A stretch of 64,000 bases of DNA from Acinetobacter defluvii (GTDB taxonomy: Bacteria > Pseudomonadota > Gammaproteobacteria > Pseudomonadales > Moraxellaceae), in contig NZ_CP029397.2 of NCBI RefSeq assembly GCF_001704615.3, positions 2,480,001 through 2,544,000 of the forward strand, read 5' to 3'. Under the pieces are notes generated by a model. That model worked only from the letters and a program-made list of their open reading frames with translations. It had not been told where the DNA came from and did not search any database. The first letter of the stretch is position 1; each line of letters begins with the position of its first letter. Position numbers and translations under genes: made by a program. Below, piece after piece: positions 25,941 to 35,386 of this stretch.

Positions 25941-27929
25941 TCACGGCACCAGACGGTTGGCTTTTAAACCAAATACTTCACGCATCATTTTAGGATCTGG
26001 ATGGTTTTTAAAAGGATCATCAGGATAATAGGCAATATGCATTGCACCCTGCTGATAAAGTGATTTTATCGTATCTGCCATCTCTTGTGTCGGAACAGGC
26101 TGATTGTTTCTCCAGTTGGTCGCTTGCAGCTCAAATACGGTTTTCTTTAACCCATTTGGATATGACTTCACTCGTTTGACAAGATCATTAAAAAACTTCT
26201 CTTTATCTTGCACTTGCTCCATATATGGCATTGCCATAATCGCAGTAAAGTCATAACGATTTAGAGATTGCTCTAAGGACTGCGCATACCAGTTTTCCGA
26301 ATATGCATTTAGTGCAACTTGTGCATACATATTACGAGCAGTCACGAGATAGGGATGATAATAACGAATTTGGTCTGCCATTTGCATCGCAAAATCATCA
26401 ATGGTTTTGGTCTTAAATGCAGTCCATTTTTGCAATTGCTCATCATCTTTACGCACTGCATCTAAATCAGTAGAAATACCTGCAGCTTTATAGGCAGCCA
26501 ATGCATAGTCACTGGTATCTTCATAATCCGATAAAGTCGTATCATCATGGAATAAAATGCCATTAAAATTTGAAGACTTGGCTAAGTCCTCATAAATTCC
26601 CCGAATCACTTCACGCGCTTCAGGCGAATATGGCGACAAACGATGATAACCCATGTTTAAATGATCAGATTTTTTAGCTTGCTGGGTTGCCACCAAATGT
26701 TTAGATACAGGATTTTTGTCGGGTAACTGCCATGCCAAGAGTGGCATCCATGCATACAAACGATTGACTTGAGTACGCGACTGAATTTGCCACGCCACAC
26801 GATTAAACAAATCCGCGCGCATCGGCAAATAACGATTTGGGAAATACACCATATCTGCAGACCCATCCGCATCAGGATCAGAAAAAGCTTGTAAATAAAC
26901 CGTGTTGACTTTCATGGCTTGAATTCGATCCAGTAACAATCCGATATTTTTCTCTTCTTGTGCAGGATCAGCATCATATAAATAGTCTAAGTCGACATGC
27001 ATGATTTTCTGTGGACGATTATTATCATTTAGCCCCATTTCACGGGTTCGAATATCTGCCAGTAAATCCTCTCGTGTTGTATCACTTTCCACCAAAATAC
27101 GATTTAAATGATTTAAAGACTGTTTTACATCATTACTGCCATCATCCAAAGTAATCGTAATCGGCATACCTAATTGATTGGCGATCTCCACGGTTTTCAT
27201 GTTGTATTGCCCATATGGCCAAACCATCACACGTGGACTACGGATACCATGTTGTTGCAATAAATCATTATTTTTCTTTAAGTCTTGATAAATGCGAGCG
27301 GCATAAGTTTGATCAGATTCATAACTTTTTGTTTCTGGAGAATACAAACGCGTGGTTGCCGCAGGCTCAGAGTTGCCTTGTGGATTCCCTAAAATCCCAC
27401 GATGCAAATCATAACTGTGATTGCCGATCTCAACATAGCCACTGTCTTGCATTTCTTTGAGTTCAGCCCAGGTCAAAATATCACTACGTGAGATTTTTTG
27501 ATCACCAAAACTCACTTGCTTACCTTGTGTTTCAATCCATGAACCAACCACAGACAACACCACAGGAATACGCTTTTCTTTAACAATAGGATAAGCATAT
27601 TTATAAAAGCTTTGATAACCATCATCTACCGTCAGTAGTAGAGGCTTTTTGGGTAATTTATATTTGCCTTGATTGGCTTTGATCAGTTGATCTACACTAA
27701 TAAAATTAAAACCATCTTTTTTAAGTGACTTAATCTGCTGTGCAAATTGTTTAGACTTAATTGCATATTGTGGAATTAATGCCCGATCATGATCTGTAAT
27801 CTCATGATAACCAATGATCGTAAGTAAATTTCTATCAGGTTTTAGCGTTTCTGCATGTGACATCATACTCATAGAAGTAGCCAATAAAGTTAAACACGCA
27901 ACGATGGGTTTAGAAAAACGATTTAACAT
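25941..27929 (-). CDS. pgaB: Poly-beta-1,6-N-acetyl-D-glucosamine N-deacetylase PgaB
   Basis: 662 residues. Signal peptide (ending about residue 26, SHAET). N-terminal polysaccharide deacetylase domain with YHEITD, LLTVDDGYQSFYKYAYP near 100 (catalytic and metal-binding Asp pair) and EIGNHSYDLH near 165 (metal His). A C-terminal glycosyl-hydrolase-like domain follows (IMHVDLDYLYDADPAQEEKNI near 310; GILFHDDTTLSDYED near 450). PgaB partly deacetylates PNAG in the periplasm, which is needed for export. It is the first pga gene here: the usual upstream pgaA porin gene is absent, and 470 bases of non-coding DNA precede it. Confidence 0.95.
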   Translation of the reverse strand: MLNRFSKPIVACLTLLATSMSMMSHAETLKPDRNLLTIIGYHEITDHDRALIPQYAIKSKQFAQQIKSLKKDGFNFISVDQLIKANQGKYKLPKKPLLLTVDDGYQSFYKYAYPIVKEKRIPVVLSVVGSWIETQGKQVSFGDQKISRSDILTWAELKEMQDSGYVEIGNHSYDLHRGILGNPQGNSEPAATTRLYSPETKSYESDQTYAARIYQDLKKNNDLLQQHGIRSPRVMVWPYGQYNMKTVEIANQLGMPITITLDDGSNDVKQSLNHLNRILVESDTTREDLLADIRTREMGLNDNNRPQKIMHVDLDYLYDADPAQEEKNIGLLLDRIQAMKVNTVYLQAFSDPDADGSADMVYFPNRYLPMRADLFNRVAWQIQSRTQVNRLYAWMPLLAWQLPDKNPVSKHLVATQQAKKSDHLNMGYHRLSPYSPEAREVIRGIYEDLAKSSNFNGILFHDDTTLSDYEDTSDYALAAYKAAGISTDLDAVRKDDEQLQKWTAFKTKTIDDFAMQMADQIRYYHPYLVTARNMYAQVALNAYSENWYAQSLEQSLNRYDFTAIMAMPYMEQVQDKEKFFNDLVKRVKSYPNGLKKTVFELQATNWRNNQPVPTQEMADTIKSLYQQGAMHIAYYPDDPFKNHPDPKMMREVFGLKANRLVP

Positions 27930-28340
27930 AAATTTTTAGCTCATTGATTTTATGGATGTTTGATTAATTGTTGAGGATGGTCGATTTGTTAAGTTTTTAT
28001 ATTACAGCGCAATCTTCACTTTCGTCATTTAACAGTGTGCTAAAACATAAAATGGGAGTAAATCAAACCAAAACTCAAATCATCAGGCAAACATTCTTAA
28101 TGACGTATTTTATAAGGTATAATCCTGAAATGAATATTAAAATTGAATTTTTGTGTTGATTGCACAGGATTCGGTATTATAAATTAATGAAAAAATGTTT
28201 GCTAATAATCTGTTTTTATTTTTATTTTTAGAAAAATCAGAACTTGTTTTTGCTTTTCTCAACATTACATCTCATAACAAAACGCCTTATTTTTATTATT
28301 TGCTTACTTATTTCAAACGCTTTGAATATCCAAATTAGCC
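27930..28340. other. Non-coding region where pgaA would be expected
   Basis: About 410 bases, AT-rich, without a supportable gene. It must carry the pgaBCD promoter. I looked for remnants of the pgaA tetratricopeptide/porin gene on the minus strand and recognised none. A 63-codon plus-strand frame has unlikely composition and is not called. Confidence 0.5.
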
Positions 28341-28369
28341 AAAAAAAACTCCAAGCCATACGCTTAGAG
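28341..28369 (-). terminator. Terminator downstream of the FKBP gene
   Basis: CTCCAAGC and GCTTAGAG pair with one mismatch around a 5-base loop and are followed on the minus strand by eight T. Confidence 0.7.
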
Positions 28370-28399
28370 CCTTTATCATATCAAAGTGTAATCACATGA

Positions 28400-28741
28400 T
28401 TAGTCACGTGTTTTTACATCATACAATTCAATTTCAAAAATCAAATTAGAATTTGCAGGAATGATATTGCCCATTTTACGCTCACCATACGCCAAATGAG
28501 CAGGAACGATCAATTTACGTTTTCCACCCACTTTCATTCCCATAATCCCCTGATCCCAACCTTTGATCACACGCCCTGTACCGATCACCGTTTCAAAATA
28601 GTTACCACGATCAAGTGAAGAATCAAACTTGGTGCCATCTTCTAACCAACCTGTATAATGTGTGGTAATTAAAGCACCTTTCACGGCTTCTTTACCTCCA
28701 CCCACCACTAAATCGATAATTTCTAACTCAGCTGTCATCAC
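28400..28741 (-). CDS. FKBP-type peptidyl-prolyl cis-trans isomerase
   Basis: 113 residues, a single minimal FKBP domain without signal peptide, so cytoplasmic. Family core: GALITTHYTGWLEDGTKFDSS, VIGTGRVIKGWDQGIMGMKVGGKRKLIVPAHLAYG and NSNLIFEIELYDV. The active-site aromatic and Asp residues of FKBP12 have counterparts (Y, F, D, the I-K-G-W-D run, and Y in LAYG). It catalyses proline isomerisation during protein folding. The yaeQ gene lies 42 bases upstream on the same strand, so they may share a transcript. Confidence 0.93.
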   Translation of the reverse strand: MMTAELEIIDLVVGGGKEAVKGALITTHYTGWLEDGTKFDSSLDRGNYFETVIGTGRVIKGWDQGIMGMKVGGKRKLIVPAHLAYGERKMGNIIPANSNLIFEIELYDVKTRD

Positions 28742-28782
28742 TTTGCTCCGTATTTAAATATTTTATTTAATCTTGATTGATT

Positions 28783-29313
28783 TTACTGTAACTGTGTCCA
28801 CTCGATTACGGCTTGGGCTTGATCACCAATCAATGTCCATTCACCATCCATCACATTGAGCTGCAATTGCATCGTACGCTCACAAAGTTGTTGAATCGAT
28901 TCAGTAGTCGCTTCAGACAATTGCCAAACTTGCACATTGGACAATGTTTTTAGCTTTGAACTGCGCTTATACCATTCTGCAACCGCAGAACCATAAGCGA
29001 TCACTGCGACATTTTTACAACGTGCTGCTGCTTTTTTTACTTTATCTTCATCAGGCAGACCCACTTCGATCCATTGAACAAGTTGTCCTGTTAAATCTTT
29101 TTCCCACAATGCAGGCTCATCAGTTTCAAATAAATCTTTGGTAAATTCCAATTCTTCACTCGCAAAACGTGCAAACGCCAAAACACGCACCATCAAACGC
29201 TCAACCGTTTCGGAAGGATGTAACGCCATCGTGAGTTGATAATCACCATATTGATGTACATCCATATTGGCAATATTTAAATCCGCTTTATAAATCGTTG
29301 CTTTTAGCGCCAT
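28783..29313 (-). CDS. yaeQ: YaeQ family protein
   Basis: 176 residues from the ATG at 29313 (MALKATIYKADLNIANMD), the typical start of the family; an upstream ATG adds nine residues. Features: ALHPSETVERLMVRVLAFARFA, the central WIEVGLPDEDKVKKAAARC, and WQLSEATTESI. YaeQ has a PD-(D/E)xK nuclease-like fold; its in vivo function is not established. The protein is soluble and cytoplasmic. It lies between a COG0523 GTPase and an FKBP, all on the minus strand. Confidence 0.92.
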   Translation of the reverse strand: MALKATIYKADLNIANMDVHQYGDYQLTMALHPSETVERLMVRVLAFARFASEELEFTKDLFETDEPALWEKDLTGQLVQWIEVGLPDEDKVKKAAARCKNVAVIAYGSAVAEWYKRSSKLKTLSNVQVWQLSEATTESIQQLCERTMQLQLNVMDGEWTLIGDQAQAVIEWTQLQ

Positions 29314-29372
29314 GAACAATCCAAAATTCAAGTTCTTCAATATGGCGCTAGTCTATAAGATTTCCCAGAGAA

Positions 29373-30404
29373 TTACTGTGCTTTTTCTACTGAATCAATA
29401 CGACAACTTAATAATGCAGCTTCAAAACTTTCCCAATCCCGCTCTTGCTGGGTAATCACTTCAACTCGATTATCAATATTTTCTATGCCTGATTTATAGT
29501 TAAGCTGCTCTGGATTAAAATTAAATGTCATCCAACCTTGATCAGTATTCAATATTGCTTTAATTCTTAACCAATCTTGTTGTTCACATAGCACATCTAA
29601 GAGATCATAAAAGTTAAATTGCCAACGTTTAGAAAATTTCCAACCCGCAACGGTATAACCATTTGAAAATTCAACATAATGGTAAGGCAATTGTTTAATT
29701 TCAGGTAAAAGCGCATTTTCCGAAAACTGCTTTTGTACCTGAATCAACGGCACAATTTTTCGTTGCATGCCTTGATGTGCAACATCCATTTGTTCAAGTT
29801 GAATATTGCCCTGTTCCGCCATTAACCAGTTTTGGATGTGAGTAAAATGTTCATCTTTTAAATCATTTAGCACTCGTTGATCCACTTCCGACATAGCTTG
29901 TGCATGTGAAACTACTACGATTTGTGCTGCTTTGAGTTGATCTTGATATAAGTCTTGTGAAATCCAAGCTTTATCATGCAAACGTGAGCCATCAATCACC
30001 GTCACCAAAGCCCGCATATCTACTTGAGATCGCCAATGTGGCTCAGTCAGTTGTTCTAACAACTGTGCAGGATGCCCCAAACCTGTCGACTCTATAAATA
30101 AGCGGTCTGGTTTTTGCTCTTGAATCAAACGAGATAATGCAATTTGCATGGGTAACTGACTTGCGCAACATAGACACCCTCCAAGCAACTCTTTAATTTC
30201 ATAACCTTGATCACGAGGCAATAATTGCTGATCTATACCAATTTGCCCAAATTCATTCATCAAAATCGCCCATGTTTCATGTTCAGGTTTTTGTTTTAAT
30301 AAATGTTGTAACAAGGTGGTTTTTCCAGCCCCTAAAAATCCAGAAATGATATGGGTTTTAACGGCTACACTGGCAATAATTTTCACAGGGCTACACTCAA
30401 TCAA
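29373..30404 (-). CDS. COG0523 (CobW/YjiA-type) metal-chaperone GTPase
   Basis: 343 residues. G1 motif SGFLGAGKTTLL near residue 22, the switch region MNEFGQIGID near 50, the metal-binding C-x-C-C motif as GCLCC near 75, and ESTGLGHP (G3 region) near 105. A C-terminal CobW_C domain is compact, with YVEFSNGYTVAGWKF near 240. Members are GTPases that insert zinc, cobalt or other metals into client proteins. No Zur-like box was recognised upstream, so zinc control is not claimed. The client protein is unknown. Confidence 0.9.
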   Translation of the reverse strand: MIECSPVKIIASVAVKTHIISGFLGAGKTTLLQHLLKQKPEHETWAILMNEFGQIGIDQQLLPRDQGYEIKELLGGCLCCASQLPMQIALSRLIQEQKPDRLFIESTGLGHPAQLLEQLTEPHWRSQVDMRALVTVIDGSRLHDKAWISQDLYQDQLKAAQIVVVSHAQAMSEVDQRVLNDLKDEHFTHIQNWLMAEQGNIQLEQMDVAHQGMQRKIVPLIQVQKQFSENALLPEIKQLPYHYVEFSNGYTVAGWKFSKRWQFNFYDLLDVLCEQQDWLRIKAILNTDQGWMTFNFNPEQLNYKSGIENIDNRVEVITQQERDWESFEAALLSCRIDSVEKAQ

Positions 30405-30928
30405 GAAAAATTTAGGGATTAAAGCCTAGTTTAGAATTAATTTTGCAGATAATCATATAAGCAAAGCACATAAAATCTTAAAACTTGACTAAGACATTAT
30501 TTTTTATCATAAAAAACTATGAACCTAACATGTGTAAAAAAAATTAAGCAATTCATTTCTATCAGTTTTTTAAAAATAAATACATATAAAAAATTTAAAA
30601 ACATTCTTAAATAAAAATTAAAAAATAGCATAGATTAATCATTTTATGTTGATAATAAGTAAATTTATAGATTAAATTTTAATCAATTTTTTATATTTTC
30701 ACACATTTAAAGTAGAAAGAATGGAGGATTTTTCACAATAATCACACAAAAGTTGGATTTTTATATCTATTGCGTAACCCAAACTGTTTTCCTTTGTTCA
30801 TAAGGTTGCCTATTTTTTTATCACCCCTTAGCATGGTTTTCGTTCCCAATGATTGTTGTCACCTACTCAACCAAATCGACAATGTAAAAATCTTGGGCGT
30901 TATTTTTAAACGAATAAGGATGCCGATC
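30405..30928. other. AT-rich intergenic region
   Basis: About 520 bases between the divergent COG0523 GTPase and small secreted protein genes. No gene recognised. The open frame running through its right half is the upstream extension of the small secreted protein gene and has a composition unlike it. Confidence 0.5.
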
Positions 30929-31162
30929 ATGAATTTAGTTAAAACTCTTTTAGCGACTACTTTTGCTCTAACTGCTGCAACTGCTTCTTTTGCTGCAACT
31001 GCTGAAAAAGCGGCTGATGAAGCTGAAAAAGTAGTTGTTTCAACTCAAGAATCTGCAACAACTGAAGATGCTTCTGCTGCTGCTCAACCGTCTTCTGAAC
31101 AACCTGCAACTGAAAGTGCTGCTGAAGGTTCAGCACCAGCTGCTCCACAAGCAAATCAATAA
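30929..31162 (+). CDS. Small Ala/Glu/Ser-rich secreted protein
   Basis: 77 residues. Signal peptide MNLVKTLLATTFALTAATA with cleavage near SFA-AT, then a low-complexity mature part rich in Ala, Glu, Ser and Gln (EKAADEAEKVVVSTQ...). The ribosome-binding site AAGG lies 9 bases before this ATG; the frame extends far upstream without a plausible start. A strong terminator follows. Similar low-complexity periplasmic peptides occur in Acinetobacter and are often abundantly expressed, but the function is unknown. Disordered and acidic overall. Confidence 0.75.
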   Translation: MNLVKTLLATTFALTAATASFAATAEKAADEAEKVVVSTQESATTEDASAAAQPSSEQPATESAAEGSAPAAPQANQ

Positions 31163-31214
31163 GATTTGATTATCTCTCAAGATAACAATTTAAGTTAAGT
31201 TTGGTTAACTTAGT

Positions 31215-31251
31215 AAAAAAGACCAGATCATGCTGCGATCTGGTCTTTTTT
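31215..31251. terminator. Strong bidirectional terminator
   Basis: AAAAAAGACCAGATC and GATCTGGTCTTTTTT form a 15-bp stem with a 7-base loop. It follows the small secreted protein gene and serves the plus strand. Confidence 0.9.
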
Positions 31252-31517
31252 ATTTCATTTAGTATCATGGATGTGTTGATCATTCGTCGGTGGGACCACA
31301 CAGAACACAGTATATAAAACCAAATATTTCTTGCTTGATTGTGCAAGTCTAAAGTGATCAATAATGTTACTGGAAAAATAGAATATAAAAGCTGCAACCG
31401 ACCAAAAACATTTGTCTGAAAGAACTAAAAAATTCCAACTCATTAAATTTAAGAATGCTTAAACTATTCAGGATTCTTTTATTCAAAATTGAATCAAAAA
31501 GTACAAATAAAATTTAG

Positions 31518-32126
31518 TTATACAGCTTGAAACCATTGTACATCTTTGACCGAATCACGCTGCTGAATTAGCTGAATAAATGGCTTAAATTCATCTAAAT
31601 AGGGAATAATTTTAAAAGAAATCGCAAATACCAACCAATATGCTAAATATAAATCAGCAGCAGAAATTTTATCACCCAGTAAATACGGTTTCGCTTGACT
31701 CAAACCTTGTTTGATAAAATCATAAACTGCTTGCTCTGTTCCCATGCTTAAACTACGACGACGAGCTTCAATTTGCTCAGTTGAAACATTTAAACTTTTA
31801 ATGTCCATCAACTCGGTGAGTGGACCATGACAAAAAAATAACCATTTTAAATATTCACCCCGCTTCGGATCATCTAAAGCAGGGGCAAAACCCCGATCAA
31901 TATACTTATCTGCCAAATAAGCAAAAATAGCAGGTGTCTCAGAAATCACTGAATCATCATCTATTAAACATGGAACTTTCCCCATCGGGTTAATTTTCAG
32001 ATATTCAGCTTCTTGCATGTACGCATAATCAATTTGTACCAACTCAACTTCAGGCTCAATTCCAAGTTCAATCAGTAAAGGTAAAATGGTATTGCCGCGA
32101 GATTGCACATTTGTATAGAGTTTCAT
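31518..32126 (-). CDS. Glutathione S-transferase family protein
   Basis: 202 residues. N-terminal thioredoxin-like domain (MKLYTNVQSRGNTILPLLIELG, then INPMGKVPCLIDDDSVISETPAIFAYLADKY with the conserved cis-Pro and ES motif near 50-65), and an all-helical C-terminal domain (LGDKISAADLYLAYWLVFA, with the family's N-capping box Asp). It should conjugate glutathione or act in thiol detoxification; substrate unknown. Monocistronic and flanked by long AT-rich spacers. Confidence 0.88.
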   Translation of the reverse strand: MKLYTNVQSRGNTILPLLIELGIEPEVELVQIDYAYMQEAEYLKINPMGKVPCLIDDDSVISETPAIFAYLADKYIDRGFAPALDDPKRGEYLKWLFFCHGPLTELMDIKSLNVSTEQIEARRRSLSMGTEQAVYDFIKQGLSQAKPYLLGDKISAADLYLAYWLVFAISFKIIPYLDEFKPFIQLIQQRDSVKDVQWFQAV

Positions 32127-32581
32127 TATTTTTTAATCCATTTCAGGTAAATATGATTTTTTTAATTTATTGAAATACAAACGACATAACTCGATTTAAT
32201 ATTCGACCAAGAAAAATTAGAGTTACATCCTTTGACGAATTTATCATTTCTTTTTATTTAATCCTATAGAAAAACGCTATTTTCTCATTCTCAAAAAGCC
32301 TTCATCTTTATACTGTAATGAATTGAGCATTGTTCAAGATTCAAACTAACCAAATATCATGAGCTTGCTTTAAGCTAAGCATTGATGTAAATCACTCTCT
32401 TTGAAAATCTATAATTCAAAGCATGAATAGAGATTAAAGCAGCCTATTCCAAAATTCCCTTTTTAAAACGACTGATGCATAACATCAACCTGTTATATGC
32501 GTTACTTTTGTAGCTTCAATTTTATCTCAAACTCCTCATTAGATTTTTAGATAATCTTTTTTATTGAAACACTTATATAAA
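32127..32581. other. AT-rich intergenic region
   Basis: About 450 bases between the GST and pirin genes, both on the minus strand. It must hold the GST promoter. No gene, RNA or repeat was recognised. Confidence 0.45.
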
Positions 32582-32613
32582 AAAAGCATACTCAACAGAT
32601 TAAGTATGCTTTT
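32582..32613 (-). terminator. Terminator downstream of the pirin gene
   Basis: AAAAGCATACT and AGTATGCTTTT pair around a 10-base loop, about 30 bases after the pirin stop, with a T run on the minus strand. Confidence 0.75.
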
Positions 32614-32641
32614 CTGCTTAAATCTTTCTCTTTACACAGCA

Positions 32642-33364
32642 TTAAGGCATCGTTGGAATTTCTTCAGGACGCATATCAAAGACCAAAACCTCAGCATTTT
32701 GACCATAACGAAAGCTTAATTTTCCACCTTCACGGATTCGTGCAGCATCACCTGTAGCAAATACTTGTCCGTTGACTTCAATTTGCCCTTTCGCGACGTG
32801 TAAATAAACATAACGCCCTTCTGGGATTTGAAATTCGGCAGTTTCATCGCCATCAAATAGACCTGAGTAAATCTTAATGTCTTGTTTAATGGCTAATGCT
32901 TTTTCGCCACCTGTCGGTGAAATCATCAAATGCAATTTTCCACGTTTATCTTCGGGAGAAATATGCAGTTGCTGATAACTTTGTTCAGTGTTGGCTTGGT
33001 TCGGTACTACCCAGATCTGTAAAAAGTGAACATTTTCTTGTGCAGAATGATTATATTCACTGTGTGCCACACCACGCCCAGCACTCATCAACTGAATATC
33101 GCCCGGTACGATAACCGAACCTGTCCCCATCGAATCTTTATGTTCTAACGCACCCTCAAGCACATAGGAAATGATTTCCATATTTTGATGTGGATGTGTA
33201 CCGAAGCCTTTTGATGGCGCAACAGTATCATCATTAATCACCAATAAGTCTGAAAATCCCACTTGTTTTGGATCCCAGTAATCGGCAAATGAAAAACTAT
33301 GACGTGATTGTAACCAACCATGATGTGCTGCACCACGTTGATGAGATAAACGCATATCAAACAT
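32642..33364 (-). CDS. Pirin family protein (bicupin)
   Basis: 240 residues. The N-terminal cupin holds the metal ligands in GFGTHPHQNMEIISYVLEG (two His) and in GRGVAHSEYN (His and Glu), the pattern of YhaK/YhhW-type pirins. The C-terminal cupin is the usual degenerate second barrel (RYVYLHVAKGQIEVNGQ). Some members act as quercetin dioxygenases or redox sensors; the biological role here is unknown. Soluble, cytoplasmic, monocistronic. Confidence 0.92.
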   Translation of the reverse strand: MFDMRLSHQRGAAHHGWLQSRHSFSFADYWDPKQVGFSDLLVINDDTVAPSKGFGTHPHQNMEIISYVLEGALEHKDSMGTGSVIVPGDIQLMSAGRGVAHSEYNHSAQENVHFLQIWVVPNQANTEQSYQQLHISPEDKRGKLHLMISPTGGEKALAIKQDIKIYSGLFDGDETAEFQIPEGRYVYLHVAKGQIEVNGQVFATGDAARIREGGKLSFRYGQNAEVLVFDMRPEEIPTMP

Positions 33365-33506
33365 GATCTTTATCCTTATATAATTTTCTCTATGCGCTCA
33401 TTTTATCGTAATGCTATAAGGTTTGATTTAGTAAAAACAGAAGGTTTCGTATCATTTTTAGAACGATAGTTCAGCTAAAAAGGAGTCTGCTTATGAAACA
33501 TATCAT

Positions 33507-35102
33507 TCATTTTTGCTCTTTTACTAAACTTTCATGTAATACATTTGCAAAACGATAGGTATGCGCAATCAATCGCTCAATCCAACGCTGCGCTGCTAAT
33601 AGTTCTAAGCTCTTTGCTGCATTAAGTTGATTTAACAGGGTATATTCTAAAACCTGATTGCGTATTTCAGTACGATGTTTGCTCGCCCATTTTTTCAAGC
33701 TATTCAATTCAGTACGTAGTTTTTCGATTTGATTGGATTCCCTCAAATCTTCTATAGTCTTAATATAACTCTCTAAAATATGTGAATAATCCAAAGCCAA
33801 TTGGAAAATCGCAGGATGCATTCTTAACAAAGCTACATTATCAATTTTTTCTAGATCACTACGTAACACCCTAACATAGACCATAACTCTTAAAATCGCT
33901 AAAAAATGCTGTTGTAGTTCTAGATTATGGGTGATTGTAATTTTTTCTAAATATGCCTCTAAATGTAAAATAATATCATCTAATCGTTTAAGTTTGGTTT
34001 TATCAGGCAATATACCATCTCGAAATACGCTGTGTAATTCCTTGAAAACTTCAAATAAAATATAGTCTTGTACAGTTTCTGCGGCTTGAATCGCCACAAT
34101 AGGGAGTTGTAAGCTGGCTTCATCTAAACACCTTAAAATACTTGGTGAATGTTCTGGCAATAACCGAATAATTAAAGTTTCTAAAGGCTTCAACACAGGC
34201 ATAAAAATACACGCAGCGACCACACTAAATGCAGTATGAAACAACGCCACCACCACCAACGCATCCCAACGACTCAACCAAGATGTATGCTGATATAGCC
34301 ACAACAGTACTGGGGCTAAAAGTACAAATGCAACTATTGCAGCCACCAAATTGAAAATGACATTGACTGCAACGGTTCTTTTGGCATTGATAGATGCACC
34401 AATTGTAGAGAGTATCGTAATGCCCACTGCCCCGACATTTTGCCCAATCACTAGATATAACGCCTGAGACAGATCAATTGCACCACTCGCCAAAGCGGCT
34501 AAAGTTGCCGTGATTGAAGCACTAGATGACTGTAAAATCAAAGTCATCACAATACCAATAGCCACTAAAAATAGCTTTGCCCAAACACCATCGGCACTTA
34601 AAAATGAAAGATCAACACGATTTGAAAAACCTGCCATTGCCTCTTGTAAAATGGCAATACCAAAAAAAATCATGCCAAATCCTGCCAAAATCAACCCAAA
34701 TAATTTCAGTCGATCTTTGGCAACCAAATGCAGCATCGCACCAAAACCTATAAATGGCAGCGCAAACATAGAAATAGAAAATTTTAACCCCAGAAATGCT
34801 ACCAACCAACCTGTACTAGTTGTACCAATGTTTGCCCCAATCACTACGCCCATGGCTTGAGCAAAAGTCATCACGCCTGCATTCACAAACCCGACTGTCG
34901 CCACCGTAGTCGCTGTGGAAGAGTTGACCAAAATCGTCAAGCCAATTCCAGATAACAACGCTTTCACAGGGGTATTGGTAAACTGGGTAAATAAATGTTT
35001 GAGGGTTCCGCCTGCAATGTCTTTTAGACCATTGGTCATTAGCGTCATGCCCAATAAAAACAAGCCGACACCACCGCATAATTCTGCAAATACTTGAAGC
35101 AC
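33507..35102 (-). CDS. Na/Pi cotransporter family protein (NptA/YjbB-like)
   Basis: About 531 residues. The N-terminal 300 carry two inverted QSSSAT-type repeats of the sodium-phosphate cotransporter family, seen as ILVNSSTATTVATVGFVNAG near 60 and LILQSSSASITATLAALASGA near 195. The C-terminal 220 are helical and PhoU-like. The family moves phosphate with sodium across the inner membrane; YjbB-like members export phosphate. The longest frame starts with TTG (35114); the GTG at 35102 has GAGG 6 bases ahead and is preferred. No Pho box was recognised. Confidence 0.88.
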   Translation of the reverse strand: MLQVFAELCGGVGLFLLGMTLMTNGLKDIAGGTLKHLFTQFTNTPVKALLSGIGLTILVNSSTATTVATVGFVNAGVMTFAQAMGVVIGANIGTTSTGWLVAFLGLKFSISMFALPFIGFGAMLHLVAKDRLKLFGLILAGFGMIFFGIAILQEAMAGFSNRVDLSFLSADGVWAKLFLVAIGIVMTLILQSSSASITATLAALASGAIDLSQALYLVIGQNVGAVGITILSTIGASINAKRTVAVNVIFNLVAAIVAFVLLAPVLLWLYQHTSWLSRWDALVVVALFHTAFSVVAACIFMPVLKPLETLIIRLLPEHSPSILRCLDEASLQLPIVAIQAAETVQDYILFEVFKELHSVFRDGILPDKTKLKRLDDIILHLEAYLEKITITHNLELQQHFLAILRVMVYVRVLRSDLEKIDNVALLRMHPAIFQLALDYSHILESYIKTIEDLRESNQIEKLRTELNSLKKWASKHRTEIRNQVLEYTLLNQLNAAKSLELLAAQRWIERLIAHTYRFANVLHESLVKEQK

Positions 35103-35386
35103 ACGCCCCCTCAATCAAGTTTGATTAAATACAAGTCTGTTTCGACAAAAAAAATCGTCTTATTACATATTCAAATACTTATTTGTAGCATTAATATACT
35201 TAACTTTATACCCTGCGAGCATTAGCGAAATATATAAAATATTAAATAAAATCAGTTTTTTCTATTAACCATGCGAAATACTGTACTGCATAAAAATGGC
35301 ATAATTTATCCAAAACTTATTTAAACTAAAAATGCTCTCTATTTCAGGGCATTTTAAAAAAATTCTATTAAATTCAGCTAATCAAA

